DNA of 64,000 nucleotides from Enterococcus mediterraneensis (GCF_900604485.1 NZ_UWOP01000001.1:977501-1041500); one strand, 5' to 3'. Counted from the first letter of the stretch, positions 36,974-46,058 are shown. Notes: generated by a model from the letters alone, not told the origin. Translations and numbers: made by a program.

Positions 36974-37068
36974 AAAAAAATCCGAACGCTAGTAAGAATG
37001 TACTTTCGCAGCTGCTTTTGTTCAGCTGCCAGAAACAAAGATATTCTTCAACTTTCGTTCGGATCTTT
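36974..37068. terminator. Long interrupted-stem terminator after rel-dtd
   Basis: ATCCGAACG (36980-36988) and CGTTCGGAT (37056-37064) are the outer arms, AAGAAT/ATTCTT the middle and GCAGCTG/CAGCTGC the inner. TTTTTTT on the minus strand and TCTTTTATTTT on the plus strand allow use in both directions; the first would end rel-dtd. Confidence 0.75.
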
Positions 37069-37103
37069 TATTTTAGTTTTCTGCGATTCTTAAATAGAAC
37101 AGG

Positions 37104-37547
37104 TCACTCTTTGGAATCGATAATGATCGTTACCGGACCATCATTGATCAAAGAAATCTGCATATCGGCACCAAATTTACCTGTAGCAATAGGGATTCCA
37201 GCAGCTTCGATCCCTTGATTGAACCGTTCATAAAGAGGGATCGCCTTCTCAGGTCTTGCTGCCTGGACGAAACTAGGGCGATTGCCTTTTTTAGTATCGG
37301 CAAATAACGTAAATTGAGAGATACTCAAAATACTGCCTTTGATCGTATGGATATCCAGATTCATTTTTCCCTGGTCATCTTCAAAGATCCGCATTTTTGA
37401 GATTTTTCGAATCAAGTAATCGACATCTGCTTCATTGTCGTTTTCATGAATCCCCAATAGAACGAGGAAACCTGCTTGGATTTCGCCGACGATTTGGTTT
37501 TCGATGCTGACACTCGCTTGACGCACCCGTTGGATAACTGCCCGCAC
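37104..37547 (-). CDS. dtd: D-aminoacyl-tRNA deacylase
   Basis: Removes D-amino acids (and Gly from tRNA-Ala) from tRNA. The 147-residue protein has SQFTL at 77-81 and the cross-subunit Gly-cisPro motif GPVT at 137-140. The start is a GTG at 37547 with AAAGGA upstream, 6 bases after rel. The rel-dtd order is conserved in Firmicutes. Confidence 0.95.
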   Translation of the reverse strand: MRAVIQRVRQASVSIENQIVGEIQAGFLVLLGIHENDNEADVDYLIRKISKMRIFEDDQGKMNLDIHTIKGSILSISQFTLFADTKKGNRPSFVQAARPEKAIPLYERFNQGIEAAGIPIATGKFGADMQISLINDGPVTIIIDSKE

Positions 37548-37553
37548 GTTCTT

Positions 37554-39764
37554 CTATCCTTTCGTTCGCCGCACACTATAAACGTCCGGCACTTGCTTGA
37601 TTTTATCAACGATCGTTTTTAGATGTTGGACATTTTGAATGCCCACCGTGATTCTGATGGTAGCCATTTTTTCTTTATTGGTTTTCGCCTCGACACTTTG
37701 GAGTTTTTTCGTCATAGCATTGATCGTCTGCAAGACATCATTTAATAATCCCGAACGATCATACCCATAGATTTCCAGATCCGCGTCGTATTCTTTTGAT
37801 ACATTAGAGGTGTCTTCCCACTCTACTTCGATCAAACGCTGTTGCGCTTCTTCTGTTTGTACATTTGGACAATCACTTCGGTGGATCGAGATTCCGCGGC
37901 CTTTTGTAATGTAACCGACGATCTTATCTCCTGGGATCGGATTACAACAGCGGCTGATGCGGATCAATAAATTATCGACACCCTCAATAACGATACCGCC
38001 TTCGTGACGGACTTTCATTTTCTCAGTTTCTTTTTTCGGCTGGTTGACCAGCTCTTTGACCTGTTGTTTTTGCTGTTCCAGTTTCTTTTCACGGCGTTCT
38101 TCTTCTGTCAAACGGTTAGCTAAAGTTGTTGGACTTACTTCACCATAACCTACCGCCGCGTACAGATCATCTTCTGTTTGATAATTGAAACGTTCCAGCA
38201 CTTCGGCCATTTTGTTCTTATTCAGGATCTCTTTCGGCACAAAATCCATCTCTTGCAGACATTTATAAACTGCTTCATGTCCTTTATTGATGTTTTCTTC
38301 CCGATCTTGCGCTTTGAAGAATCGCTTGATTTTATTTTTAGCTTTGCTTGTTGCCACTAATTTCAGCCAGTCGCGACTAGGCCCAAACGAATTAGGAGAA
38401 GTCAAGATCTCGACGATATCTCCATTTTTCAATTTGTAATCCAGCTGAACCATCTTGCCGTTGACCTTCGCACCGGTAGTCTTGCTGCCGATATCTGTGT
38501 GGATACTGTAGGCAAAATCCAACGGTCCTGACCCTTGCGGCAACTCGGTCACATCGCCTTTTGGTGTAAAGACGTAGACTTTATCACTGAAGATATCTCC
38601 TTTGACGCTTTCCATAAATTCCGATGCGTCATAGCTTTCGTCTTGCAATTCCAAAATTTCTTTGAACCAGCTGACCTGTTGCGTCATCGCATCAGGTTTG
38701 ACTTTCTCGGATTTTCCTTCTTTATAGGCCCAGTGTGCCGCTACCCCGAATTCTGCGATTTCATGCATCTCGTGCGTCCGGATCTGGATCTCGACAGGAT
38801 TGCCGCTGGGACCGATAACAGTCGTATGGAGAGATTGATACATATTGGCTTTTGGCATCGCGATGTAGTCTTTAAAACGTCCTGGCATTGGTTTCCATTT
38901 CGTGTGAATCGAACCCAACACCGCATAACAATCTTTGATGGAATCCACGATCACTCGGATGGCTAGCAGATCATAGATCTCATTGAATCGTTTCTTTTGA
39001 TCTTTCATCTTCCGATAAATCGAATAGATATGTTTTGGTCTGCCGTAAATCTCTGCGTAAATATCCAGATCTTCTGTTGCGACACGGATTTCCTCCACCG
39101 CTTTTGTGATGTAAGATTCCCGCTCTTCCCGTTTTGTTTGCATCAAATGAACGATCCGGTAGTATTGCTGTGGATTCAAATAGCGCAGTGCGCTGTCTTC
39201 CAGTTCCCATTTTACTCTGCTGATCCCCAACCGATGGGCAAGCGGCGCATAGATTTCCAACGTTTCTTTTGCGATTCGCCGTTGTTTGTCTTCCCTTAAA
39301 TGCTTCAATGTCCGCATATTATGCAGACGGTCCGCCAGTTTCACCATGATCACTCGTAAATCTTGCGCCATCGCCAATAACATCTTACGGTGATTTTCTG
39401 CTAACTGTTCCTCATGGGATTTGTATTTGATCTTTCCTAATTTAGTAACGCCATCTACCAGCATGGCAACGTCGGCACCAAATTCTTTTTTCAAATCATC
39501 TAAAGTGACATCTGTATCCTCTACCACATCATGTAAAAAACCAGTTGCAACGGTGTGAGGATCCATGCGTAATTCCGCTAAAATCCCTGCCACTTGGATA
39601 GGATGGATGATGTATGGTTCGCCGGATTTGCGAAACTGATCTTTGTGGGCCTCAGTTGCATAATCTAATGCCTTTTGAACAAATGCCACATGTTCCTTGC
39701 TCATATAATGTCCGACCAATTTGATCACACCTGGTCCAGACAAAACCACTTCCTTTGACATCAT
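37554..39764 (-). CDS. rel: Bifunctional (p)ppGpp synthetase/hydrolase Rel
   Basis: The 736-residue long RSH protein makes and degrades the stringent alarmone. The hydrolase HD domain has HDVVEDT at 78-84; the synthetase region carries YQSLHTTVIGP and EIQIRT; TGS, zinc-finger (ISRCCNPIPGD) and ACT domains follow in order. Both catalytic sites look intact, so it is bifunctional. ATG 39764 follows GGGGG at 6 bases. It is separated from the upstream operon by a hairpin at 39792-39818. Confidence 0.96.
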   Translation of the reverse strand: MMSKEVVLSGPGVIKLVGHYMSKEHVAFVQKALDYATEAHKDQFRKSGEPYIIHPIQVAGILAELRMDPHTVATGFLHDVVEDTDVTLDDLKKEFGADVAMLVDGVTKLGKIKYKSHEEQLAENHRKMLLAMAQDLRVIMVKLADRLHNMRTLKHLREDKQRRIAKETLEIYAPLAHRLGISRVKWELEDSALRYLNPQQYYRIVHLMQTKREERESYITKAVEEIRVATEDLDIYAEIYGRPKHIYSIYRKMKDQKKRFNEIYDLLAIRVIVDSIKDCYAVLGSIHTKWKPMPGRFKDYIAMPKANMYQSLHTTVIGPSGNPVEIQIRTHEMHEIAEFGVAAHWAYKEGKSEKVKPDAMTQQVSWFKEILELQDESYDASEFMESVKGDIFSDKVYVFTPKGDVTELPQGSGPLDFAYSIHTDIGSKTTGAKVNGKMVQLDYKLKNGDIVEILTSPNSFGPSRDWLKLVATSKAKNKIKRFFKAQDREENINKGHEAVYKCLQEMDFVPKEILNKNKMAEVLERFNYQTEDDLYAAVGYGEVSPTTLANRLTEEERREKKLEQQKQQVKELVNQPKKETEKMKVRHEGGIVIEGVDNLLIRISRCCNPIPGDKIVGYITKGRGISIHRSDCPNVQTEEAQQRLIEVEWEDTSNVSKEYDADLEIYGYDRSGLLNDVLQTINAMTKKLQSVEAKTNKEKMATIRITVGIQNVQHLKTIVDKIKQVPDVYSVRRTKG

Positions 39765-39791
39765 GCAAGCCCCCTTTTTCTAAAATAAATC

Positions 39792-39818
39792 AAAAGTACC
39801 ACTGAACAGCGGTACTTT
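39792..39818 (-). terminator. Hairpin between the DeoC-like gene and rel
   Basis: AAAGTACC-CT and AG-GGTACTTT pair with one mismatch each side of the loop; TTTTGATTT follows on the minus strand. Confidence 0.6.
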
Positions 39819-39870
39819 GCAGATTATTATCGCTATTATACAATTTCAGACATAGTTTTTCAATTGTTCG

Positions 39871-40518
39871 CTAACTGTTGACTGCTAGTGTCAGATCGAC
39901 AGTTTTTAAGGAAGAAAGACCGAAGTAATCTACACCTTGGGCAGATAATTCCTTGATCGTTTCCGGATCAGCAGACTGGAGATTGATTTGGACCGCTAAT
40001 TGCTTGCCGCCGTCGTATTCAAAAATCTCCGCATCATGAAGTGCAGCCTCAGAGGTTTTGATACCATCTAAAACCACTCGTTTCCACCCTAGCTTTTTGA
40101 TACGTTCCGCGCTTTCGATTTTCGTCAGTTCCTTCATATCACCAGTATTGATCTTTAACCGGATCTCCCCCCACGCAAGTGCCAAAGAGCCTAAAGAACT
40201 TTCTAGTTCTGTGATTTCTGACCCCAGTAGTGTTTCTGCGTTGACAGTCAATTCTAAAAAATCCGCGCCGTCTTGAAACGCTTGTCCGACTTCAAAGGCT
40301 TTTTTTCCTAAAGTCCCCGCTCCCAACGGATAATCGATCACCGTCCCGATCTTGATATCAGTCAGAGACAGCAATTGTTTAGCTCTGCGCAAATAACTTG
40401 GAAGAACCACAATCTCTTTGATCTTTTGTTCCGGCAGTGTCAGCAAAAGATCTTTAAAATCCCAATCAGTCAATGTAGGATCTAAAAGCCGCAAACTAAT
40501 AATCTCCCGTAAAAACAT
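39871..40518 (-). CDS. DeoC-like TIM-barrel protein with altered active site
   Basis: The 215-residue protein resembles deoxyribose-phosphate aldolase: TVIDYPLGAG matches TVIGFPLG, DGADFLELTVN matches the D-G-A-x-E-x-D-M-V-I-N strand, and DGIKTSEA retains a lysine where the Schiff-base K-T-S-T-G lies. The acid Asp of the N-terminal pair is replaced (E/L) and no K-x-S-G-G segment is seen near the end, so aldolase activity is doubtful. It is the last gene of the mpg operon, 6 bases after rsmE. Function unknown. Confidence 0.65.
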   Translation of the reverse strand: MFLREIISLRLLDPTLTDWDFKDLLLTLPEQKIKEIVVLPSYLRRAKQLLSLTDIKIGTVIDYPLGAGTLGKKAFEVGQAFQDGADFLELTVNAETLLGSEITELESSLGSLALAWGEIRLKINTGDMKELTKIESAERIKKLGWKRVVLDGIKTSEAALHDAEIFEYDGGKQLAVQINLQSADPETIKELSAQGVDYFGLSSLKTVDLTLAVNS

Positions 40519-40524
40519 CCAGTT

Positions 40525-41271
40525 TCACTCCTTCAATAACTCCAATTGATAACTGGCAGCGCTCAATAAATAAAGCGGTGCTGTTTCTGTTCGCAAAATC
40601 CGCGGTCCTAATCCGCATAAGATCCCGCCGGCTTCTGTCAGCTTCTCGATCTCTTTAGGCATGATGCCGCCTTCTGGTCCGAAAACCGCTAAGATTCGAG
40701 TATCTTTTTCTACTTTTTGCAAGACTTGCGCCAAATGAGCCAACTCGCCTTTTTTGGCTGCTTCTTCATAGGCTACCAAGATTACATCATATTCTGACAA
40801 AGCCGCAAAAAAACTAGTTTTATCCATCAGCTTAACAGCCGGCTGGACTTGCCGATGGGATTGTTCCGCTGCTTCTTGTGCGATTTTTTGCAGTCGTTGC
40901 TCTTTTTTCGCTAATTTTTTCTGATCCCATTTTACGACAGAAGCTTCCGCGGGAAAGCCAATAAAAGCTGCCGCGCCAAGCTCAGTTCCTTTTTGGACGA
41001 TCCATTCCAATTTATCGCCCTTTGGAAAGCCGCTGGCAATAGTGATTGCCACCGGCAGTTCTTTCGTTTGGGTCTCTTTACCCGTTTCATGAAGCAAGAC
41101 TGTGTCTTCTGTGATCTCATCGATTTCAGCAATGATCGTTTCTTGCTGGCGAAAAACCAGATATACTTTGTCTCCTGGCACCATTCGCATAACTCTTGCG
41201 ATATGATGATAGTTCTCACCGCTGATAATGATATTTTCCTGATGATCCGCATCTAAAAAGTATCGTTGCAT
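40525..41271 (-). CDS. rsmE: 16S rRNA m3U1498 methyltransferase RsmE
   Basis: SPOUT-class enzyme of 248 residues that methylates U1498 at the decoding site. The PUA-like N-terminus opens MQRYFLDADHQENIIISGEN, and the C-terminal knot shows GPEGGIMPKEIEKL and LGPRILRTETA. The start lies 3 bases after the prmA stop with GAGGAG in the end of prmA. prmA-rsmE is a conserved pair. Confidence 0.95.
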   Translation of the reverse strand: MQRYFLDADHQENIIISGENYHHIARVMRMVPGDKVYLVFRQQETIIAEIDEITEDTVLLHETGKETQTKELPVAITIASGFPKGDKLEWIVQKGTELGAAAFIGFPAEASVVKWDQKKLAKKEQRLQKIAQEAAEQSHRQVQPAVKLMDKTSFFAALSEYDVILVAYEEAAKKGELAHLAQVLQKVEKDTRILAVFGPEGGIMPKEIEKLTEAGGILCGLGPRILRTETAPLYLLSAASYQLELLKE

Positions 41272-41274
41272 CTT

Positions 41275-42219
41275 CTACTCCTCAGTTTTTTTTAAAATGA
41301 TCGCATACCAGTCTTTTTGAGAAAAGACTTGATCGACTATAAAACCAGCTTCGGTCATCGCGTCTATGACCATTTGTTTTTTCTCTTCAATGATTCCTGA
41401 TACGATCAATGTTCCTGTCGGTTTCAGCAATCGATAAGCATCATCGCTCAGCAACAAGATGATATCAGCCAAAATATTGGCGACGATCACATCTGCTTCC
41501 GTATCGATTCCGTTCAACAGATTGTTCGCAGACACTTGGACATCATCAGCAACAGGATTCAGGGCCATGTTTTCTTTAGCGGAACGCACCGCCACTTCAT
41601 CCAAATCAAACGCATAGACAGTATCTGCCCCCAGATATTTGCTGGCAATACTCAACACGCCTGAACCAGTTCCCACATCTAAAACAGTTTCTCCGCCTCG
41701 CAATGTCACTTCCAACGCTTGCAGCGTCAAACGAGTGGTTGGGTGGGTCCCGGTACCGAATGCCATGCCCGGGTCTAATGTGATCACTTTTTCCTCAGAG
41801 TCAGCTGTTTCATACGTTTCCCAGCTGGGTACGATAGTCAAATAGCGGCTGATCCGTACGGGATGGTAATATTTTTTCCAAGCCGTTGCCCAATCCGTGT
41901 CAGAAACTTCGCTAACGGTCACTTTATTTTTACCGATCGCTAATCCGAATTCCGGTAAGCGTTGGATCGTTTCTTTAATAAACGGCAGGATCTCCGGCAA
42001 AAAGGTCGTTTCTGGAAAATATGCTTTGACGATCGCGCCTTCTTCTAATGTCGTGTAGGTTTCCCGATCCAAGATCTCCCCGAATCCGTCACTTTGAAAA
42101 TTCTCGACATCCAACGCGTCTTCAATGGCTACGCCGCTTGCCCCGGCTTCCATCAAAATATTAGCGACAGCTTCTACCGCTTCGCTGGCTGTTTCTACTT
42201 TTACTTCATTCCATTTCAT
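41275..42219 (-). CDS. prmA: Ribosomal protein L11 methyltransferase PrmA
   Basis: Trimethylates lysines of ribosomal protein L11. The 314-residue protein has the SAM loop DVGTGSGVLSIA and the LDPGMAFGTGTHPTT segment with the conserved motif I region. I start it at ATG 42219 (MKWNEVKVET), with AAGGAGC upstream, not at the longer open frame. It is the third gene of the operon, with rsmE next. Confidence 0.94.
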   Translation of the reverse strand: MKWNEVKVETASEAVEAVANILMEAGASGVAIEDALDVENFQSDGFGEILDRETYTTLEEGAIVKAYFPETTFLPEILPFIKETIQRLPEFGLAIGKNKVTVSEVSDTDWATAWKKYYHPVRISRYLTIVPSWETYETADSEEKVITLDPGMAFGTGTHPTTRLTLQALEVTLRGGETVLDVGTGSGVLSIASKYLGADTVYAFDLDEVAVRSAKENMALNPVADDVQVSANNLLNGIDTEADVIVANILADIILLLSDDAYRLLKPTGTLIVSGIIEEKKQMVIDAMTEAGFIVDQVFSQKDWYAIILKKTEE

Positions 42220-42235
42220 CGTTTTTGCTCCTTCA

Positions 42236-42727
42236 TTAAAAACTTGGGTAAGGAACAAAAGTCGTCTGTTCCGTTTCAGGATAAGCCGCCGTGATTGACG
42301 CAAATTTTTCTTGGTCCCACTTCAATTCAAATATTTCCTGGTCTTCTTCTGTTAAAAAGTCCAGCAGATCACTTTGACCTTCATCCAATACTTCCTTCAA
42401 ATATACCGCAATACTGCTCAAAAGGGCTTTTGAAGCGCCTTTCTTTCCTTCATAAGGAATCACCGCTAAATACTCTTCTGGATCAAAAGAAGATTTTTTC
42501 GGATCATAAAGCAAGATACCATCTTCAAATTCGATGATCTCTTCTTCTGAAGCCACACCTTCTGCATCATCAATCGTCAGTTGTTCAGGATTTTCCGCAA
42601 ATAAACGGAAAACAACTTCCACCGTATGGTTTCTTGAATCCCAATCCAGAGCTGTCTCATATTCAGTGATCGTTTTTGTCAATTGTTTGTCCAGATAATC
42701 CAACATCGTTTCTTTGTCTTTAGCCAT
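42236..42727 (-). CDS. DUF3013 family protein
   Basis: Acidic 163-residue soluble protein of the Lactobacillales family DUF3013, recognised by MLDYLDKQL at the start, DWDSRNHTVEV, and GILLYDP in the middle. No function is known. The ATG at 42727 overlaps the end of mpg by 8 bases, so translation is coupled; a further upstream ATG is weaker. Confidence 0.75.
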   Translation of the reverse strand: MAKDKETMLDYLDKQLTKTITEYETALDWDSRNHTVEVVFRLFAENPEQLTIDDAEGVASEEEIIEFEDGILLYDPKKSSFDPEEYLAVIPYEGKKGASKALLSSIAVYLKEVLDEGQSDLLDFLTEEDQEIFELKWDQEKFASITAAYPETEQTTFVPYPSF

Positions 42728-43349
42728 GTTGCCATCCCCAATCATTTTCTATTTGTGATTTTTTTTGCTGTGAAATATACGGATTGCCTTTAACTGCAAA
42801 ACGCAGCGGTTTTTCCGTCCAGATTCCTTTGTTGGGAATACCGATCCGCGGCAATGCCAAAATCTCTTTAGGCACTCTTTTTCTTTCCGGCAGGATATGC
42901 AGCTTGCTGGTAAAAATCGATTGTCCATAAAAATCAGGCGTGATCCCTAAAGCCGCGACTAGTTTTCCCGGACCATTCGCAAGTTCAGCTCCTTCACGGC
43001 CTTTCCGGTTAAGGATCATTTGTTCGATTCCTGCTGCCGGTTCAAGCCCGCGGATCATAACTCCTTGGGGCATTCCTTCCGGTTGAGTGATCATGTTCAA
43101 GATCAAATGGGTATGCATCGTATAAAGATAGATCGTACCCGGTTTTTCATACATCGCTCGTACCCGCGGCGTCCGCCGCATGCCAAAACTATGAGCTGCT
43201 AAATCGTCTGGACCCAGATAGGCTTCACAATCGACGATATAGCCCCCGATTTTTCCTTGAGGTGTATCATGTTCCAAATACATCCCAATCAGATACTTGG
43301 CAACCTCCTCTGTCGGCTGCGTATTAAATATTTCGATCGCTTCATTCAT
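42720..43349 (-). CDS. DNA-3-methyladenine glycosylase (MPG/AAG family)
   Basis: Base-excision enzyme of 209 residues that removes alkylated purines. YIVDCEAYLGPDDLAAHSFG carries the catalytic Glu and the damage-intercalating aromatics, and the ANGPGKLVAALG segment is the family helix. I start at ATG 43349, preceded by GGTGA; two earlier starts overlap its ribosome site. It heads a five-gene operon and is divergent from rarA. Confidence 0.92.
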   Translation of the reverse strand: MNEAIEIFNTQPTEEVAKYLIGMYLEHDTPQGKIGGYIVDCEAYLGPDDLAAHSFGMRRTPRVRAMYEKPGTIYLYTMHTHLILNMITQPEGMPQGVMIRGLEPAAGIEQMILNRKGREGAELANGPGKLVAALGITPDFYGQSIFTSKLHILPERKRVPKEILALPRIGIPNKGIWTEKPLRFAVKGNPYISQQKKSQIENDWGWQHG

Positions 43350-43430
43350 TTTCTTCACCATATCTATTTTACACAATTGTCGGGTCAGTTGCTACGTCTG
43401 CTACTCAATGTTAACAAATAAGCATTCTTT

Positions 43431-43459
43431 TTAAACAACTGTGATATGCTTAGTATAAT
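43431..43459 (+). promoter_or_regulatory. Promoter of rarA
   Basis: TTAAAC, 17 bases, TATAAT. The -10 box overlaps an in-frame ATG at 43458, which rules that codon out as the start. Confidence 0.65.
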
Positions 43460-43487
43460 GAATCTATTTGGAAATGAGGAAACCAGT

Positions 43488-44789
43488 ATGCAAAAACCAT
43501 TAGCTTACCGGATGCGTCCCCGTACCCTTGATGAGGTCGTAGGCCAGCAGCAGCTTGTCGGTCCCGGCAAGATCATTCGCCGAATGGTAGACGCTAAAAT
43601 GCTGTCTTCCATGATTCTTTATGGTCCACCTGGAACTGGAAAAACCAGCATCGCCAGCGCGATCGCCGGCTCTACGAAATATGCCTTTCGCATGCTGAAT
43701 GCTGCCACCGACACCAAAAAAGATCTGCAAATCGTCGCAGAAGAAGCGAAAATGAGCGGAACGGTCATTTTGCTGTTGGATGAGGTCCATCGTTTGGATA
43801 AAACAAAACAGGATTTTTTATTGCCCCATTTAGAAAGCGGCGGGATTATCCTGATCGGCGCTACTACTGAAAATCCCTATATCACCATCAGCCCGGCGAT
43901 CCGCAGCCGGACCCAGATCTTTGAAGTCAAACCATTGAATGAACAAGACATCTTAAAAGCCATCGATGCTGCATTGACTGACAGCGAGCGGGGATTGGGA
44001 GACTATCCAGTAGTCATTGATGAAAATGCGCGACTGCATCTTTCCCGCGCTACCAATGGCGATCTGCGGAGCGCATTGAACGGTTTGGAATTGGCTGTTC
44101 GTTCTACTCCGAAAGATGAAAACGGAAAGATCCATTTGACACTGGAAATCATTGAGGAATGTATCCAACGAAAAGCATTGACTCATGATAAGGACGGCGA
44201 CGCTCATTATGATGTGATCTCTGCCTTTCAAAAATCGATCCGCGGCAGCGACGTGGATGCGGCTTTGCATTATTTGGGACGTTTGGTGGAAGCTGGCGAT
44301 CTGGCGATCATTTGCCGGCGTTTGATGGTGATCGGTTATGAAGATATCGGGCTAGCCAATCCGCCTGCCGCTGCCAGAACAGTCAATGCTGTCTTAGCAG
44401 CAGAACGTTTGGGATTACCAGAGGCTCGGATCCCGTTAGCTGATTGTGTCGTTGATCTATGTCTATCCCCTAAATCCAACTCTGCTTACAGCGCGCTTGA
44501 TGACGCTATCGCAGATATCAGGACCGGCAACACTGGAGATGTGCCGGATCATTTGCGAGACAGCCATTACCAAGGCGCAAAGTCATTGAATCGCGGTGTT
44601 GGTTATCAGTACCCTCACGACTTCGAAGACGCTTGGGTCAATCAGCAATATTTACCAGATAAAATCAAAGATGCTTCTTATTATCATCCTAAACATACCG
44701 GAAAATATGAACAAGCACTGGGTCAGCAGTATCAGCGGATCAATGAATGGCGCAAACAGCACCGGAAGACGAAAAAGCACTCCAACTAA
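43488..44789 (+). CDS. rarA: Replication-associated recombination protein RarA (MgsA)
   Basis: AAA+ ATPase of 433 residues acting at stalled forks with recombination proteins. Walker A GPPGTGKT is at 46-53, Walker B LLLDEVHR follows, sensor 1 is GATTENP, and the C-terminal tetramer domain contains VIGYEDIGLANP and the DSHYQGAKSL box. The start is ATG 43488, since the TATAAT promoter overlaps the earlier ATG and GAGG lies 8 bases before this one. 6S RNA lies downstream, as in other Firmicutes. Confidence 0.94.
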   Translation: MQKPLAYRMRPRTLDEVVGQQQLVGPGKIIRRMVDAKMLSSMILYGPPGTGKTSIASAIAGSTKYAFRMLNAATDTKKDLQIVAEEAKMSGTVILLLDEVHRLDKTKQDFLLPHLESGGIILIGATTENPYITISPAIRSRTQIFEVKPLNEQDILKAIDAALTDSERGLGDYPVVIDENARLHLSRATNGDLRSALNGLELAVRSTPKDENGKIHLTLEIIEECIQRKALTHDKDGDAHYDVISAFQKSIRGSDVDAALHYLGRLVEAGDLAIICRRLMVIGYEDIGLANPPAAARTVNAVLAAERLGLPEARIPLADCVVDLCLSPKSNSAYSALDDAIADIRTGNTGDVPDHLRDSHYQGAKSLNRGVGYQYPHDFEDAWVNQQYLPDKIKDASYYHPKHTGKYEQALGQQYQRINEWRKQHRKTKKHSN

Positions 44790-44827
44790 CCGATAAGATA
44801 TCGCTTACATTTTTTTGATCATTCTTG

Positions 44828-44856
44828 TTGCTACTTTTTATCTCATGTGCTACTAT
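44828..44856 (+). promoter_or_regulatory. Promoter of 6S RNA
   Basis: TTGCTA, a 17-base spacer and an extended -10 element TGCTACTAT; transcription would begin at about 44862. Confidence 0.75.
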
Positions 44857-44861
44857 TGAGG

Positions 44862-45107
44862 TGGGAATTCTGTGATGTACGAGTTATCCCATTTGTGTGT
44901 TGACCGAACATTTTTATTGATATCTTGGGATCCGTCTTGTGTCAAAGTTGGTAACATGCCTTTTCCTTTGGTAGTTCGAAACTTAGACCGTGGAACCCAC
45001 CTGCTACAATTCGCGGGATCAATACTACGGGACGAATAACGGCATCAACGGATATTACCCATTCTTTATAGAATGCGCAACCTGTCTTTAGACAGGTTGT
45101 TTTTTTA
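44862..45107 (+). ncRNA. ssrS: 6S RNA
   Basis: A structured, non-coding stretch of about 240 bases between rarA and the next gene has its own promoter and a hairpin-plus-T-run end. The ends pair: TGGGAAT (44863-44869) with ATTACCCA (45054-45061), CTGT and GATG with ACGG and CATC; further in, GTTATCCC pairs with GGGA and ATAAC, leaving a large central bubble as 6S RNA needs to mimic an open promoter for sigma-A RNA polymerase. The position beside rarA is the usual one for Firmicutes 6S genes. The exact ends are estimates. Confidence 0.85.
45079..45107 (+). terminator. Terminator of 6S RNA
   Basis: AACCTGTC and GACAGGTT pair perfectly around TTTA, then GTTTTTTT. Confidence 0.85.
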
Positions 45108-45201
45108 TGTCTAAATAAACACAGCTTTATCGATTTGCTATTCTTGTGACCTTTCATTATACTTGAAGTTGAAAAAATCTGTTTTTTTAAGGAGCATTTA
45201 C

Positions 45202-45474
45202 ATGATTATTGGGTTGGTTTTATTTGCAGTAGTTATTTTATTTTGCGTAAGCTATTTTCTGCTTAAAAAGCAAGAAATCTTCTTTACGCTGATTCCTAAA
45301 AATGAAGAAAACCAAGCATACTTTCAAACATTCGGCTTGGCTTACGGATTTTTGGGGATTTTGGGGATTTTCATCGCCTTTTTCAATCATAAAATCATCA
45401 CTTTGTTTTTTTTAGCGTTGATGTTGCTGGTCTCAGCCGTATTTAGTATCCTTTTTTCTAAAAAAATGAAGTAG
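45202..45474 (+). CDS. Small membrane protein, unrecognised
   Basis: A 90-residue protein with three hydrophobic segments (about 2-20, 44-58 and 64-84), beginning MIIGLVLFAVVILFCVSY. The ATG has AAGGAG 8 bases upstream; the longer open frame runs back into the 6S terminator and is not used. It may belong to a DUF3899-like group of small Firmicutes membrane proteins, which I cannot confirm. It lies just ahead of the stress-protein gene. Confidence 0.65.
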   Translation: MIIGLVLFAVVILFCVSYFLLKKQEIFFTLIPKNEENQAYFQTFGLAYGFLGILGIFIAFFNHKIITLFFLALMLLVSAVFSILFSKKMK

Positions 45475-45547
45475 TAATCTAGTGAAATTCTTTCCCTTTT
45501 TTTCGAAGTGGTCTACAATAAAAGAAAAGGGCAAGGAGAGTGATAAC

Positions 45548-46018
45548 ATGTTACAACAATATAAAACGATCATGGTGGCTGTCGACGGCTCCAACGAAGC
45601 AGAATTAGCTTTCAAAAAAGCGGTGAATGTCGCGAAACGGAATCAAGCGAAGCTAGTGATTGCCCACGTTATCGATACGCGAGCTTTTCAAACTGTTTCT
45701 TCTTTTGACGGTATGTTGGCAGAACAAGCGACGGAAATGGCAAAAAAAACCTTAGATGACTATGTCAACTTTGCAAAAGGCCAAGACTGTCAAGATATTG
45801 AAACAGTGATCGAATACGGGTCACCTAAGCCAATCATCGCAAAACAATTACCAAAAGAACATGGCGTTGACTTGATCATGTTAGGGGCGACTGGACTGAA
45901 TGCTGTCGAACGTTTGTTTATCGGTTCCGTGTCCGAATATGTCATCCGCAACGCTGCTTGTGATGTTCTAGTCGTACGTACTGATTTGAATAATCAAACA
46001 CCAGAATCAGAAAAATAG
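45548..46018 (+). CDS. Universal stress protein UspA family
   Basis: The 156-residue cytoplasmic protein has the Usp fold: the N-terminal YKTIMVAVDGSNEAELA strand and the ATP-binding loop GATGLNAVERLFIGSVSEYV (pattern G-2x-G-9x-G-S). Such proteins bind ATP and help survive stress, with targets not known. ATG 45548 follows AAGGAGAGTG. Single-gene unit with a shared terminator. Confidence 0.9.
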   Translation: MLQQYKTIMVAVDGSNEAELAFKKAVNVAKRNQAKLVIAHVIDTRAFQTVSSFDGMLAEQATEMAKKTLDDYVNFAKGQDCQDIETVIEYGSPKPIIAKQLPKEHGVDLIMLGATGLNAVERLFIGSVSEYVIRNAACDVLVVRTDLNNQTPESEK

Positions 46019-46058
46019 AAAGAGCCGTATATTCGGTTCCTATATCAATTATAGTGTC

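Noticed and set aside
38535-38966. 143-residue plus-strand frame opposite rel
   Set aside because: Shadow of the rel synthetase region; rel is well supported by all its domains.
43446-43487. Upstream in-frame starts of rarA
   Set aside because: The ATG at 43458 overlaps the TATAAT box and lacks a ribosome site; the ATG at 43488 has both a good site and family alignment.
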